Assembly: GCA_903871975.1 (NCBI GenBank) | Contig: CAIQIY010000049.1 | Coordinates: 1-13,452 of the forward strand | Reading direction: 5' to 3' | From: an uncultured Chloroflexota bacterium | GTDB lineage: Bacteria > Chloroflexota > Chloroflexia > Chloroflexales > Roseiflexaceae | Length of the DNA: 13,452 nt | Shown here: in pieces, positions 1 to 7,657 of the stretch | How the letters are laid out: the number at the start of each line of letters is the position of its first letter | How positions within the stretch are numbered: position 1 is the stretch's first letter | Translations under genes and position numbers: made by a program | The notes under the pieces: generated by a model | Database searches by the model: none | Told to the model about the DNA's origin: nothing | The model's input: only the letters and a program-made list of their open reading frames with translations

Positions 1-690
1 CACCACCAGCAGCGTCTCGAGCGCGATCGCCGGCTCGCTGCGGCGTACCTGCGGCACACCCAGGCGCGCGCTGCTCTTCCAGTCGATCCGGCGCACCGCA
101 TCACCGGCCTGATAGGCCCGCACCCCCACCGGCCGGGCCGGGTCGGTGAACAGCCGCCGGGGTGCGGCCAGCGACCCGAACGGCAGCGCTGCCGGCAGGC
201 CCGGCGGTGCCAGCGGCACGACGCGCGGATAGACCGTCAGCATCGTCGGCACCAAGCCACCGAGGCGGCGCGTCGCCAGCCCCAGCACGTCGCCCGTCTC
301 GAGGAACAGCGGGCCCACCGGGTAGTAGCCACGACGGCGCGGCACGAGCTCGTAGTGCAGCGTGCGCGTCTCGACGGCATCGAGGGTGATCACCTCGCGC
401 ACCTGGGGCGGCGTGCGCAATCCGACGGGCACGCTTTCGTCGATGGCGAGCCACGGCAGCGGGAGCAACGATGGATTGGTGATCTCGAGGCGTACCGGCA
501 CAGCCTCGCCGGGAAACGCCGCCGGTGGCACGACGCGGCGCCACTGCAGCCGCCGGGCAACCCGACGCTGCCAGAACCAGATCAGCAGCTGCAGCATGAG
601 CACCAGATACAGCACGGCAAAGAACAGCTCGCTGCGCAATACCACCGCGACGACGAGCAGCACCACGAGCGGCCAGCGCAGATCCCGCAT
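1..690 (-). CDS. DUF58 domain membrane protein, C-terminus cut off by window edge
   Basis: The reading frame is open from an ATG at 690 to base 1, giving the first 230 residues. Residues 6-40 are strongly hydrophobic and look like two closely spaced membrane helices. They are followed by an Arg-rich turn and a beta-rich region of about 100 residues. The DUF58 signature is at about 189-214: GVRAYQAGDAVRRIDW, then SARLG and QVRR. DUF58 proteins are partners of MoxR ATPases; several carry a von Willebrand A-like domain, which would lie beyond this window. The start is 2 bases after the stop of the upstream MoxR gene, so the two are almost certainly co-transcribed and probably translationally coupled. 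The family assignment is secure. The cellular role (envelope or complex assembly, stress) is known only loosely for the family and cannot be read from this sequence. Confidence 0.9.
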   Translation of the reverse strand, partial: MRDLRWPLVVLLVVAVVLRSELFFAVLYLVLMLQLLIWFWQRRVARRLQWRRVVPPAAFPGEAVPVRLEITNPSLLPLPWLAIDESVPVGLRTPPQVREVITLDAVETRTLHYELVPRRRGYYPVGPLFLETGDVLGLATRRLGGLVPTMLTVYPRVVPLAPPGLPAALPFGSLAAPRRLFTDPARPVGVRAYQAGDAVRRIDWKSSARLGVPQVRRSEPAIALETLLVV

Positions 691-692
691 CG

Positions 693-1655
<963 letters not shown>

Positions 1656-1685
1656 GCGGCAGCACTCCTCGCGCCGATGGCGCGC

Positions 1686-2435
1686 TCAGATGTCGGGTGG
1701 TGGTTCGGGCTCACCCAGCAGATCGCCGGCCCAGCGCTCGAGCCATTCGAGGGCCTCGCGCAACCGTGCCGGTGGCATGCGGCGATAGGATGCCAGGCCG
1801 AACTGGCGGTACAACCCGGCAGCGACGCCACCGTACTCGTTGCGCCGCGAGCGTTGCGCCGCGATGGTCGCGACCCGCCGTACCGCCCGCGCCAGCGTTT
1901 CGGCCTCGCCCAGATCATCCTGCGGCATGATCGCCACACGATTCCCATCGGTCACGCGGGCGTCGATCTGGCGCTCGATCAACAGTTGCTGTCGCGCCAG
2001 ATTCGCCAGCGCCAGTGCGGCGACATACGCCTGTTCGGCCGGCGTCTGTGACTCGCGCGGCCCAACCAGTGCGTCGTCGGCGGCGAAGCCCTGGGGCCGG
2101 AACGACTGCCACAGCAGCGACGCAGCATCGCGCTGGTGCATCAGCACGGTCGCGCGCGCCGCTGGATCGACGCTGCCCGCATCGAGCGTGACGAGCCACA
2201 GCGGCACCAGATCGACGCGCAGCTGCCAACACAGCTGCCCATCGTCGTCGGCGATCCGGCGCATGCCGGCGGCGAGCGTGGCATGGCGGCGCGCCCAGCG
2301 CTCGTGAGGCGCGCTGGCGATGCCGAGCGTGTCGCACAGCTCGGCCAGCGGCACCATGCTGCGGTTCGGATCGAGGCCGATGCGGGCGATCAGATCGCGC
2401 GCGAGAAACGCCGGCAGGCCGTCGTCACCAGGCAT
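1686..2435 (-). CDS. Phage-antirepressor-like protein (P22_AR_N-like and ORF6C-like regions)
   Basis: A 249-residue soluble protein. Residues 27-113 resemble the P22 antirepressor N-terminal domain: MVPLAELCDTLGI, a Trp/Arg helix, LCWQLRVDLVPLWLVTL, then DPAARATVLMHQRD and LLWQSF. A polar linker (about 114-175) follows. Residues 178-236 resemble the ORF6C domain: ETLARAVRRVATIA, YGGVAAGLYRQFGLASYRRMP, ALEWLERW. In phages and prophages such proteins bind or modulate repressors. No phage gene is nearby. Instead it sits between a metallo-hydrolase gene and moxR. It overlaps the hydrolase by 11 bases. The start at 2435 is preferred over an in-frame ATG at 2441 because AGGAGG then lies 9 bases upstream rather than 3. 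The frame can be read open further upstream, but that part is the hydrolase gene in another frame. Domain calls are by eye; the function is inferred to be regulatory. Confidence 0.72.
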   Translation of the reverse strand: MPGDDGLPAFLARDLIARIGLDPNRSMVPLAELCDTLGIASAPHERWARRHATLAAGMRRIADDDGQLCWQLRVDLVPLWLVTLDAGSVDPAARATVLMHQRDAASLLWQSFRPQGFAADDALVGPRESQTPAEQAYVAALALANLARQQLLIERQIDARVTDGNRVAIMPQDDLGEAETLARAVRRVATIAAQRSRRNEYGGVAAGLYRQFGLASYRRMPPARLREALEWLERWAGDLLGEPEPPPDI

Positions 2436-3171
2436 GGACATCGCCCTCCTCGGCAATCGAGACAGTGCCCGCGTAGCCGGCGGCGCGGATCGCTGCGACG
2501 GCCGCGGCGACCGGCATGATCTGTCGCGGGCTGAAATGCACCAGCACCAGCTGGCGTGCGCCAGCGCGCAGCGCTGCTGCGCCGGCGTCGCCGGGCGTCG
2601 AGTGTGATGCCGACGGCGTGGCACTGCCGGCCTCGTGGAGCAGATCGTCGGTGCCGGCGGCCAGTGCATCGATCGCCGGGCATGGCGCCGTGTCGGCAGT
2701 ATAGGTGAGCGAGCGGCCGGCCGCACTGAAGCGTAGCGCGATGCACACCCGCGAATGCTGTGTACGTGCCGTCGCGATCGGCTCCATGCCTGGCAGCACG
2801 ATCGCCGCGCCAGGCACCACCTCGTGCCACTCGAGCCGCAGCGGCTGGTCGGGCGCGAGTGCAGCGAGCATGCGGCGCACGGTCGCCAGCGCTGCAGCCG
2901 GGCCGTAGATTGGCAACGAGCCACCGCGGCCGTGCAAGCCCAACTGTACCAGCAACCCCGGCATGCCGGCAATGTGATCAGCATGATCGTGAGTCAGGAT
3001 CACGGCGGTGAGCGCCGCGGGATCGTGACCGGCACGCAGGATGCGCTGAAACGTGCTGCCCGCCACGTCGATCAGCACCAGCTGCCCGTCGGCGTGCCAA
3101 AGCAGGTGCGTATGCTCCCGATCGGCGTCGGGAATGGCGGTCCCGGCGCCGAGAATCACCATGGCAGGCAT
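2425..3171 (-). CDS. RNase Z-like metallo-beta-lactamase fold hydrolase
   Basis: A 248-residue MBL-fold protein. The core motif LTHDHADHIAG at 59-69 supplies H61, H63, D65 and H66. H139, D160 (YTADT) and H212 (LVHFSPR) complete a two-zinc site, and H190 lies in HSTPGDA. The LxLVHFSPR and HSTPGDA motifs are characteristic of the RNase Z (tRNA 3'-endonuclease) branch. However, typical bacterial RNase Z is about 300 residues and carries a long flexible arm between the third zinc-binding His and the bridging Asp. Here that interval is only 21 residues, so the arm is absent. It may be a minimal RNase Z or a related phosphodiesterase or esterase. The ATG at 3171 has GGGGAG 7 bases upstream; an in-frame ATG three codons later is the alternative. 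It is the first gene of the minus-strand unit with the antirepressor-like gene, moxR and DUF58. Confidence 0.88.
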   Translation of the reverse strand: MPAMVILGAGTAIPDADREHTHLLWHADGQLVLIDVAGSTFQRILRAGHDPAALTAVILTHDHADHIAGMPGLLVQLGLHGRGGSLPIYGPAAALATVRRMLAALAPDQPLRLEWHEVVPGAAIVLPGMEPIATARTQHSRVCIALRFSAAGRSLTYTADTAPCPAIDALAAGTDDLLHEAGSATPSASHSTPGDAGAAALRAGARQLVLVHFSPRQIMPVAAAVAAIRAAGYAGTVSIAEEGDVHAW

Positions 3172-3235
3172 TGAACGGCTCCCCTGACACCGTGCGTGGA
3201 AACGCCGGCCGACAGCACGCGGCCCGGTGCGACCA

Positions 3236-3249
3236 GCTCGTCGCCGAGC
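3236..3249 (-). other. Small stem-loop in the leader of the minus-strand unit
   Basis: Read on the minus strand, the arms GCTCG and CGAGC are perfectly complementary and close a GCGA loop, which fits the GNRA tetraloop class. It lies about 65 bases before the start codon of the hydrolase gene, inside the predicted leader. Weak flanking complementarity (GGTG with CACC) could extend it with bulges. No T-run follows, so it is not an intrinsic terminator. The role is unknown and chance occurrence in GC-rich DNA is possible. The rest of the 3172-3439 gap holds the promoter and no gene that I can support. Confidence 0.3.
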
Positions 3250-3309
3250 ACACCGTGCCAGCGGCCACCCCGATCGAGCGCTACGGGCGAATGCCTCCGA
3301 ATGCGCCGT

Positions 3310-3338
3310 ATTATGGCGCGTCTGGCCACAATGTGCAA
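3310..3338 (-). promoter_or_regulatory. Sigma70-like promoter for the MBL/antirepressor-like/moxR/DUF58 unit
   Basis: On the minus strand, TTGCAC (3338-3333) and CATAAT (3315-3310) are separated by exactly 17 bases. The -10 matches consensus at 5 of 6 positions; the -35 is weaker. A start of transcription near 3303 would give a leader of about 130 bases before the ATG at 3171. The -10 lies between GCGCC (3303-3307) and GGCGC (3315-3319), a 5-bp inverted repeat that could be an operator. Confidence 0.5.
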
Positions 3339-3439
3339 CCCGGCGTGATGGATCGGGGGCGGACGGCGGCGGTGAACGCTCGGCGTATGCTGCAGGATCC
3401 TACGCGCGACTGACACCTGCTGCTGCTCGCACGTGACAC

Positions 3440-4366
3440 TCAGCGCAGCGCAGCCTCCAGCATCGCAATGAAGCGTGCGCGGTCGGCGCGACGCACCACC
3501 CGCACCGCCGGCTGCTGGCGCAGCACCCGGCGCGCATCGAGCACCGTCTGGCCCCGGCTCATCCCATCGCTCGTATCGACCAGCACCGGCACCTCCAGCA
3601 CCTCGCTGGCGATCAGCGGGTCCAGCGCGATCGCCAACGTGATCGGGTCAGGCAAGTCGAACCCATCGAGGCCGGTATGCTCGCTCAGGTAGCGCAGCAA
3701 TGCTTCCTGGATATCGATGCAGAACGTCGCGAGCGGCGTACCAATCGAGCGCAGGCGTGCCGCTTCGCTCCGATCAATCACGGCATCCTGGCGTGAGACA
3801 TCCCAACCCACCATCGTGAGTGGCATACCCGAGTCGAAGACGATGCGTGCCGCCTCGGGATCGGCCCAGATGTTGAATTCGGCGACCGGCGAGACATTGC
3901 CGTAGCTATCGCTGGCACCACCCATGACGACACACTGGCGCACCAGTCGGGCCAGTGCCGGCTCGCGCAGCAACGCCAGCGCGATGTTCGTCAGCGGCCC
4001 GAGCGTCACCAGCGTCACCTGCCCCGGCCGCTGGCCGCAGATGTCGATGATCACATCGACCGCATGGCCGGCAGCCGCGGCGCGCCCGGCGAGCGGCAAG
4101 CCGATATCCCCCATGCCGTCGGCACCATGTACATGCTGCCCGGTGAACAGCGGGCGCAGCAGCGGGGCATGCCGCCCGGCATACACCGGCGTGCCGGCAC
4201 CACACACCTCAACAGTGTACAGCGCGTTCTGCGTCGCCAGATCCAGCGGAACATTGCCGGCGACTGTCGTGATCGCCAGGACTCGCGCCGACGGATGGCG
4301 CAACGCCATCACCAGCGCCACGGCATCGTCGGACCCTGTGTCGGTATCGATGATCAGGTCGAGCAT
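3440..4366 (-). CDS. Inosine-uridine-type nucleoside hydrolase
   Basis: A 308-residue protein of the usual family length. The calcium/ribose-binding Asp cluster is at the N-terminus: IIDTDTGSDDA (D7, D9, D13, D14). Other family elements are N38 (AGN), TLGPLTN at 121-127, VVMGGASDSYGN at 147-157, EFN at 163-165 followed by ADPEAA, and D240 in LPDPITLAIALDP. These enzymes cleave the N-glycosidic bond of nucleosides to ribose and free base, in salvage or catabolism, usually in the cytoplasm. No signal peptide is seen. The leaving-group His just before the last Asp in classical enzymes (HDP) appears to be Pro here, so base preference may differ. The ATG at 4366 has AGGGGG 5 bases upstream. The gene is monocistronic by layout, with its own promoter and divergent from the esterase gene. 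Confidence 0.93.
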   Translation of the reverse strand: MLDLIIDTDTGSDDAVALVMALRHPSARVLAITTVAGNVPLDLATQNALYTVEVCGAGTPVYAGRHAPLLRPLFTGQHVHGADGMGDIGLPLAGRAAAAGHAVDVIIDICGQRPGQVTLVTLGPLTNIALALLREPALARLVRQCVVMGGASDSYGNVSPVAEFNIWADPEAARIVFDSGMPLTMVGWDVSRQDAVIDRSEAARLRSIGTPLATFCIDIQEALLRYLSEHTGLDGFDLPDPITLAIALDPLIASEVLEVPVLVDTSDGMSRGQTVLDARRVLRQQPAVRVVRRADRARFIAMLEAALR

Positions 4367-4401
4367 GATTCCCCCTTCACCGCAGCATCATTCGCCAGTC
4401 C

Positions 4402-4430
4402 ATCCTACGCCAGCCTGCGGCCATCGGCAA
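4402..4430 (-). promoter_or_regulatory. Promoter-like element for the nucleoside hydrolase gene
   Basis: On the minus strand, TTGCCG (4430-4425) and TAGGAT (4407-4402) have a 17-base spacer. Transcription would begin near 4395, leaving a leader of about 30 bases that contains the ribosome binding site. The two boxes match consensus at about 4 of 6 positions each. It lies back to back with the promoter of the esterase gene. Confidence 0.45.
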
Positions 4431-4459
4431 CCGGCCGCATCAGCGGGATCGACCATGCG

Positions 4460-4487
4460 TTGACGCAGCGTCGCCGTGGGGTATGAT
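4460..4487 (+). promoter_or_regulatory. Sigma70-like promoter for the esterase gene
   Basis: TTGACG at 4460-4465 and TATGAT at 4482-4487 are separated by 16 bases. Both boxes match consensus at 5 of 6 positions. The predicted start near 4494 gives a leader of about 23 bases holding GGAGGG at 4507-4512, just before the ATG at 4517. Confidence 0.62.
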
Positions 4488-4516
4488 GTACACGACGGGG
4501 CAGCACGGAGGGACAC

Positions 4517-5392
4517 ATGGCACCACGACGGCTGGCGGGCGGGTGGCTCGACTCACTCGGCATCACCGCATCGGCACATGTCGCGCCGCGGCGCGTCGAT
4601 GTCTGGCTACCGCCGGGGTACGCCCGGCACGCTGCGCCGTCAGCGGTCATCTATGCACACGATGGCCAGAACCTGTTCGATGCACACGAAGCCTACAGCG
4701 GCGTCGACTGGGGCATCGCGCCGACCGCGGCCCGGCTGATGGCCGAGGGGGCCATCGGCAGTGTGATCATCGTCGGTATCTGGAACACGCCGGCACGCAT
4801 CGGCGAATACCTGCCGCGCCGCCCGTTGCTCAGCGCCGATGGCGCGGCGTTGCGCGCGAGTGCCATGCTCAATGCCGGCGCGATCCGTTCGGATGCCTAT
4901 CTGCGCTTCATCGTCGATGAACTCAAACCGCTGATCGATGCGCGCTACCGAACCAGTGCCGATCCGGCAGCCACGATGGTGCTCGGCGCGAGCATGGGCG
5001 GCCTGATCTCGCTGTATGGCGCGCTGGAATACCCCGCGATATTCGGCGCTGCCGCCTGCCTGTCGCCACACTGGTCACTCGCCGGCCCGTGGTTCGTCGA
5101 TGCGTTGGCCGAACGACTCCCGGCGCCCGGGCGGCTCCGCATCTATCACGACCGTGGCACGCTGGGGATCGACGCGGGCTACGCGGCCGGGCAGCAGCGC
5201 TTCGATGCAGCACTGCTCCAGCGTGGCTACCAGCCCGGCCGAGACGCGTGGTCATACGTCGCCGAGGGCGCCGATCACCACGAAGCGGCGTGGCGCGAGC
5301 GGGTCGCAACCCCGCTGCGGGCACTCTTCGGCGCAGTGCCCGACGACCACTCGGCGCGCCGATCACCAGCACTTCGCGCCGCACGGGAATGA
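4517..5392 (+). CDS. Esterase-D/enterochelin-esterase-like alpha/beta hydrolase
   Basis: A 291-residue protein of the putative esterase family (PF00756 type). The family N-terminal pattern is VDVWLPPGY then VIYAHDGQNLFDA at 44-56. The nucleophile elbow GASMGG at 157-162 gives Ser159. The probable acid is D212 (YHDRGTLGID) and the catalytic His is H254 or H255 (EGADHHEAAW). The family hydrolyses carboxyl esters, thioesters or siderophore esters. No signal peptide is apparent, so it is likely cytoplasmic. The last 15 or so residues are an Arg/Ala-rich tail outside the fold. The ATG at 4517 follows GGAGGG by 4 bases. The gene stands alone, divergent from the nucleoside hydrolase and convergent with the molybdoenzyme gene, 28 bases apart with no convincing terminator between them. 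The substrate cannot be inferred. Confidence 0.9.
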   Translation: MAPRRLAGGWLDSLGITASAHVAPRRVDVWLPPGYARHAAPSAVIYAHDGQNLFDAHEAYSGVDWGIAPTAARLMAEGAIGSVIIVGIWNTPARIGEYLPRRPLLSADGAALRASAMLNAGAIRSDAYLRFIVDELKPLIDARYRTSADPAATMVLGASMGGLISLYGALEYPAIFGAAACLSPHWSLAGPWFVDALAERLPAPGRLRIYHDRGTLGIDAGYAAGQQRFDAALLQRGYQPGRDAWSYVAEGADHHEAAWRERVATPLRALFGAVPDDHSARRSPALRAARE

Positions 5393-5420
5393 CGCTCAGC
5401 CGGCCGCCGCACTGCCGACG

Positions 5421-6035
5421 TCAGTCAGCGTAGCGCTCCTCGCGCCACGGATCGGCATCGTTATGATAGCCGTAGCGCTCCCAGAACCCCAGGCGGTCCT
5501 CGCTGAGGAACTCGATGCCGCGCAGCCACTTGGCACTCTTCCAGAAATACTTGCCGGGCACCAGCGAGCGGAGCGGATAGCCGTGCTCGGGAGTGAGTTC
5601 GGCGCCCTCGAAGCGATACGCCAGCAGGGCACCCGGATCCAACATCACCGATAGTGGCACGTTGGCAGTGTAACCCTGCTCGCAGTGGAACAGGACGTAC
5701 TGTGCCGTCGGCTTGAGCGGCGCCAGGATGTCGAGCAGTCCACGGAACGACACACCCTCCCAGCGCGTATCCAGCTTCGACCAGCGCGTCACGCAGTGGA
5801 TGTCGGTGACGACCGTGGTCGTCGGCAAGGCACGAAACTCGGCGAAGTCGAAGCGGTGTGGCGCCGTAATCTCGCCCCAGATCCGCAGATCCCAGGTAGT
5901 CGCGAGATCCCGATAGCGCGGTACATCGCCATAGTGCAGGACGGGAAACTTCTCGGTGACATATTGTCCGGGGGGCACACGCTCGGCAAGTGTGGGGTCC
6001 AGCCGATCACGCCCCGATGATTGTGAGCGAAACAT
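5421..6035 (-). CDS. Sulfite-oxidase-like molybdopterin-dependent oxidoreductase (YuiH type)
   Basis: A 204-residue protein with one oxidoreductase molybdopterin-binding domain. The probable molybdenum ligand is C81, in DIHCVTRWSKLDTRWEG. Other family motifs are FHCEQGYTANVPL at 116-128, the TPEHGYPLR and LVPGKYFWKSAKWLRGIEF stretch (148-176), and GFWERYGYH near the C-terminus. It matches the short cytoplasmic group of COG2041 (Bacillus YuiH-like), not exported MsrP: there is no Tat twin-arginine motif and no dimerisation domain. The substrate is unknown; sulfite or an S- or N-oxide is plausible. The start at 6035 is chosen because GGAGGT lies 6 bases upstream. The frame stays open to 6179, but that extension is Pro/Ser-rich, lacks family similarity and crosses the promoter. 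No molybdenum cofactor gene is in view. Confidence 0.92.
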   Translation of the reverse strand: MFRSQSSGRDRLDPTLAERVPPGQYVTEKFPVLHYGDVPRYRDLATTWDLRIWGEITAPHRFDFAEFRALPTTTVVTDIHCVTRWSKLDTRWEGVSFRGLLDILAPLKPTAQYVLFHCEQGYTANVPLSVMLDPGALLAYRFEGAELTPEHGYPLRSLVPGKYFWKSAKWLRGIEFLSEDRLGFWERYGYHNDADPWREERYAD

Positions 6036-6072
6036 CTCGGCACCTCCAGTACGTCGCTCGGTACTCGCCTTC

Positions 6073-6102
6073 AGTATACACGAGGCCGGGACGCTCTGGC
6101 GA
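6073..6102 (-). promoter_or_regulatory. Promoter-like element for the molybdoenzyme gene
   Basis: On the minus strand, TATACT (6078-6073) is a strong -10 box. TCGCCA (6102-6097) lies 18 bases upstream as a 4-of-6 match to the -35. Transcription would start near 6066, about 31 bases before the ATG at 6035. The -35 assignment is the weaker half. Confidence 0.45.
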
Positions 6103-6258
6103 TGCGAGGGTGGGTCGCTGGGTCGCGCGGCACACAGAACCGGCACGGACGGCTCCGGCATTGCTTGCCTGCGCCCCACGCTGGAGGCACCGTGGCGCGC
6201 ACTGCGAGCAGCCGTACACCATCACGACGTCGAAACAACCATGCCCCCATTTCGTGGC
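6103..6258. other. Centre of the divergent intergenic region, no gene seen
   Basis: The gap between the molybdoenzyme and ahcY starts is 299 bases. Its ends are taken up by promoters facing outwards. In the 156 bases between them I see no coding region with a ribosome binding site, no tRNA, and no riboswitch I can recognise. An SAH riboswitch in front of ahcY was considered, but the predicted ahcY leader is only about 40 bases. Confidence 0.4.
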
Positions 6259-6287
6259 TTGACTGTCGATGATCTCGGCAGTAGACT
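6259..6287 (+). promoter_or_regulatory. Sigma70-like promoter for ahcY
   Basis: TTGACT at 6259-6264 matches the -35 consensus at 5 of 6 positions. TAGACT at 6282-6287 matches the -10 at 4 of 6. The spacer is exactly 17 bases. Transcription would start near 6294, giving a leader of about 40 bases to the ATG at 6335. Its presence argues against the longer reading frame starting at 6269, which would begin inside the promoter. Confidence 0.58.
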
Positions 6288-6334
6288 GCAGCCGCGTCGG
6301 GCGATGGGGTTTCGCCGCTGGATGGAGTGCGCCG

Positions 6335-7597
6335 ATGGCTTGGGGGGCTGAGATTCGCGATGCCACGCTGGCAGATGAAGGCTTGCGGCGCATCGATTGG
6401 GCGGCCAGCGAGATGCCAGTGTTGCGGCAGATCGCCGCACGCTTCGCCACGGAGCGCCCGCTGGCAGGGTTGCGCCTGGCAGCCTGCCTGCATGTCACCG
6501 CCAAGACGGCCAATCTGATGCGAACACTGGTCGCCGGTGGCGCCGATCTCGTACTGGTCGCATCGAATCCGCTCTCGACCCAGGACGACATCGCAGCGGC
6601 GCTGGTCGTGCACGAGGAGATTCCGGTGTTCGCGATCCGTGGCGAGGATCACGCGACCTACCATCGGCACATCACGCTGGCGCTGGATCACGCACCACAG
6701 CTGGTGATCGATGATGGCGCCGATCTGGTGAGCGCCATCGTGACGCGCCGCCGCGAACTGGTGCCGGGCCTGCTCGGCGGCACCGAGGAGACGACCACCG
6801 GCGTGCAGCGGCTGCGGGCGATGGCGCTGGCCGGCGTGTTGCCGTTCCCAGTCGTGGCGGTGAACGACAGTGACACCAAGCATCTGTTCGACAATCGCCA
6901 CGGCACCGGGCAGAGCACGCTCGACGGCATCATGCGCGCCACGAATGTCCTGCTCGCCGGCAAGACGTTCGTCGTCGCGGGATACGGCGCATGCGGCCGT
7001 GGGCTGGCCGGGCGCGCCCGCGGCATGGGCGCCAGCGTGGTCGTGTGCGAAGTCGATGCCGTACGGGCCCTCGAGGCCGCACTGGACGGGCACCGGGTAC
7101 TGCCGTTGCGCACCGCTGCTGCCGAGGCCGACATCATCGTCACCGCCACCGGCAATCGCTGCGTGGTCGATGCGGCGGCACTCGCCGTTCTGAAGGATGG
7201 CTGCCTGCTGGCGAACAGCGGTCATTTCAACGTCGAGATCGATCTACCGGCGCTCGCTGCGGCGGCAGTGTCGTACGACGCGCCGCGCGCCGGCGTCACG
7301 CGCTATCAGCTGGCCGATGGCCGCCGCATCAGCCTGCTCGGCGAAGGGCGGCTGGTGAACCTGGCGTGTGCCGAGGGGCACCCGCCGGCGGTGATGGATC
7401 TGTCGTTCGCCAACCAGGCGCTGGCTGCCGAGTATCTGGTGCGCCACGCCGGCCGGTTGCCCGCCGGTGTCCACCGATTGCCTGCCGATGTCGATCGGCG
7501 AATCGCCAGCCTCAAGCTCGAGGCGCTGGGCATCGCGATCGACGTACTGACCGCCGAACAGCAGCGCTACCTGCAGTCGTGGCAGGAGGGCACCTGA
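6335..7597 (+). CDS. ahcY: S-adenosylhomocysteinase (short archaeal/thermophile type)
   Basis: A 420-residue protein. Family landmarks are MPVL at 27-30, CLHVTAKTANL at 51-61, SNPLSTQDD at 77-85, GGTEETTTG at 148-156, NDSDTKHLFDN at 177-187 with HGTGQS, the NAD-binding GYGACGRG at 216-223, and GHFNVEID at 296-303. It hydrolyses S-adenosylhomocysteine to adenosine and homocysteine, relieving inhibition of methyltransferases. The NPLSTQDD motif, the lack of the bacterial insertion, and the C-terminus YLQSWQEGT place it with archaeal and Thermotoga-like enzymes. Some of these prefer S-inosylhomocysteine, so that alternative is open. The Tyr usual in YGTGQS is His here. The start at 6335 has GGAG 7 bases upstream; an in-frame ATG at 6269 is rejected. 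The next gene follows after 76 bases, so partial read-through is possible. Confidence 0.95.
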   Translation: MAWGAEIRDATLADEGLRRIDWAASEMPVLRQIAARFATERPLAGLRLAACLHVTAKTANLMRTLVAGGADLVLVASNPLSTQDDIAAALVVHEEIPVFAIRGEDHATYHRHITLALDHAPQLVIDDGADLVSAIVTRRRELVPGLLGGTEETTTGVQRLRAMALAGVLPFPVVAVNDSDTKHLFDNRHGTGQSTLDGIMRATNVLLAGKTFVVAGYGACGRGLAGRARGMGASVVVCEVDAVRALEAALDGHRVLPLRTAAAEADIIVTATGNRCVVDAAALAVLKDGCLLANSGHFNVEIDLPALAAAAVSYDAPRAGVTRYQLADGRRISLLGEGRLVNLACAEGHPPAVMDLSFANQALAAEYLVRHAGRLPAGVHRLPADVDRRIASLKLEALGIAIDVLTAEQQRYLQSWQEGT

Positions 7598-7622
7598 CTC
7601 GCCGGCAGCTACGCGCCGCGCG

Positions 7623-7657
7623 TGGTATGATCGGCACGTCACGATCATCGCTGATCG
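7623..7657 (+). promoter_or_regulatory. Extended -10 element with overlapping TGATCG dyads ahead of the enolase-like gene
   Basis: TGG-TATGAT at 7623-7631 is an extended -10 element with no good -35 at 16-18 bases. A perfect 7-bp inverted repeat overlaps it: ATGATCG (7627-7633), 8-base spacer, CGATCAT (7642-7648). A third half-site TGATCG is at 7652-7657, just before the GAGGAG ribosome binding site at 7662-7667. The middle arm could pair with either neighbour. This could be an operator, or a leader hairpin in transcripts reading through from ahcY. GATCG is common in this DNA, so chance cannot be excluded. Confidence 0.4.

Noticed and set aside
1686..2435. A prophage remnant containing the antirepressor-like gene
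   Set aside because: No integrase, capsid, lysis or attachment-site repeats are visible. Its neighbours are ordinary cellular genes, and gene overlap points to a stable operon.
2436..2984. An N-terminal extension of the antirepressor-like gene to an ATG at 2984
   Set aside because: This stretch is the metallo-hydrolase gene in another frame. The strong AGGAGG fits a start at 2435.
3171..3413. A possible small plus-strand gene in the gap between the hydrolase and nucleoside hydrolase genes
   Set aside because: There is no ribosome binding site or recognisable motif, and the minus strand carries a good promoter and leader there.
3411..3439. A direct repeat TGACAC at 3411-3416 and 3434-3439 with CTG triplets between
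   Set aside because: It is too short and isolated to support a binding site or attachment site.
5393..5420. A bidirectional terminator between the convergent esterase and molybdoenzyme genes
   Set aside because: Only a 5-bp complementarity with a loop of about 30 bases and no T-run was found.
6269..6334. A longer N-terminus for ahcY from an ATG at 6269
   Set aside because: It would begin between the -35 and -10 boxes, adds residues not found in the family, and lacks a ribosome binding site.
6288..6334. An SAH-sensing riboswitch in the ahcY leader
   Set aside because: The predicted leader of about 40 bases is too short, and I could not find the expected conserved core or pairing.
6071..7225. 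A 384-codon minus-strand frame antisense to ahcY
   Set aside because: The opposite strand encodes unmistakable SAH hydrolase motifs, and the antisense frame has shadow-like composition.
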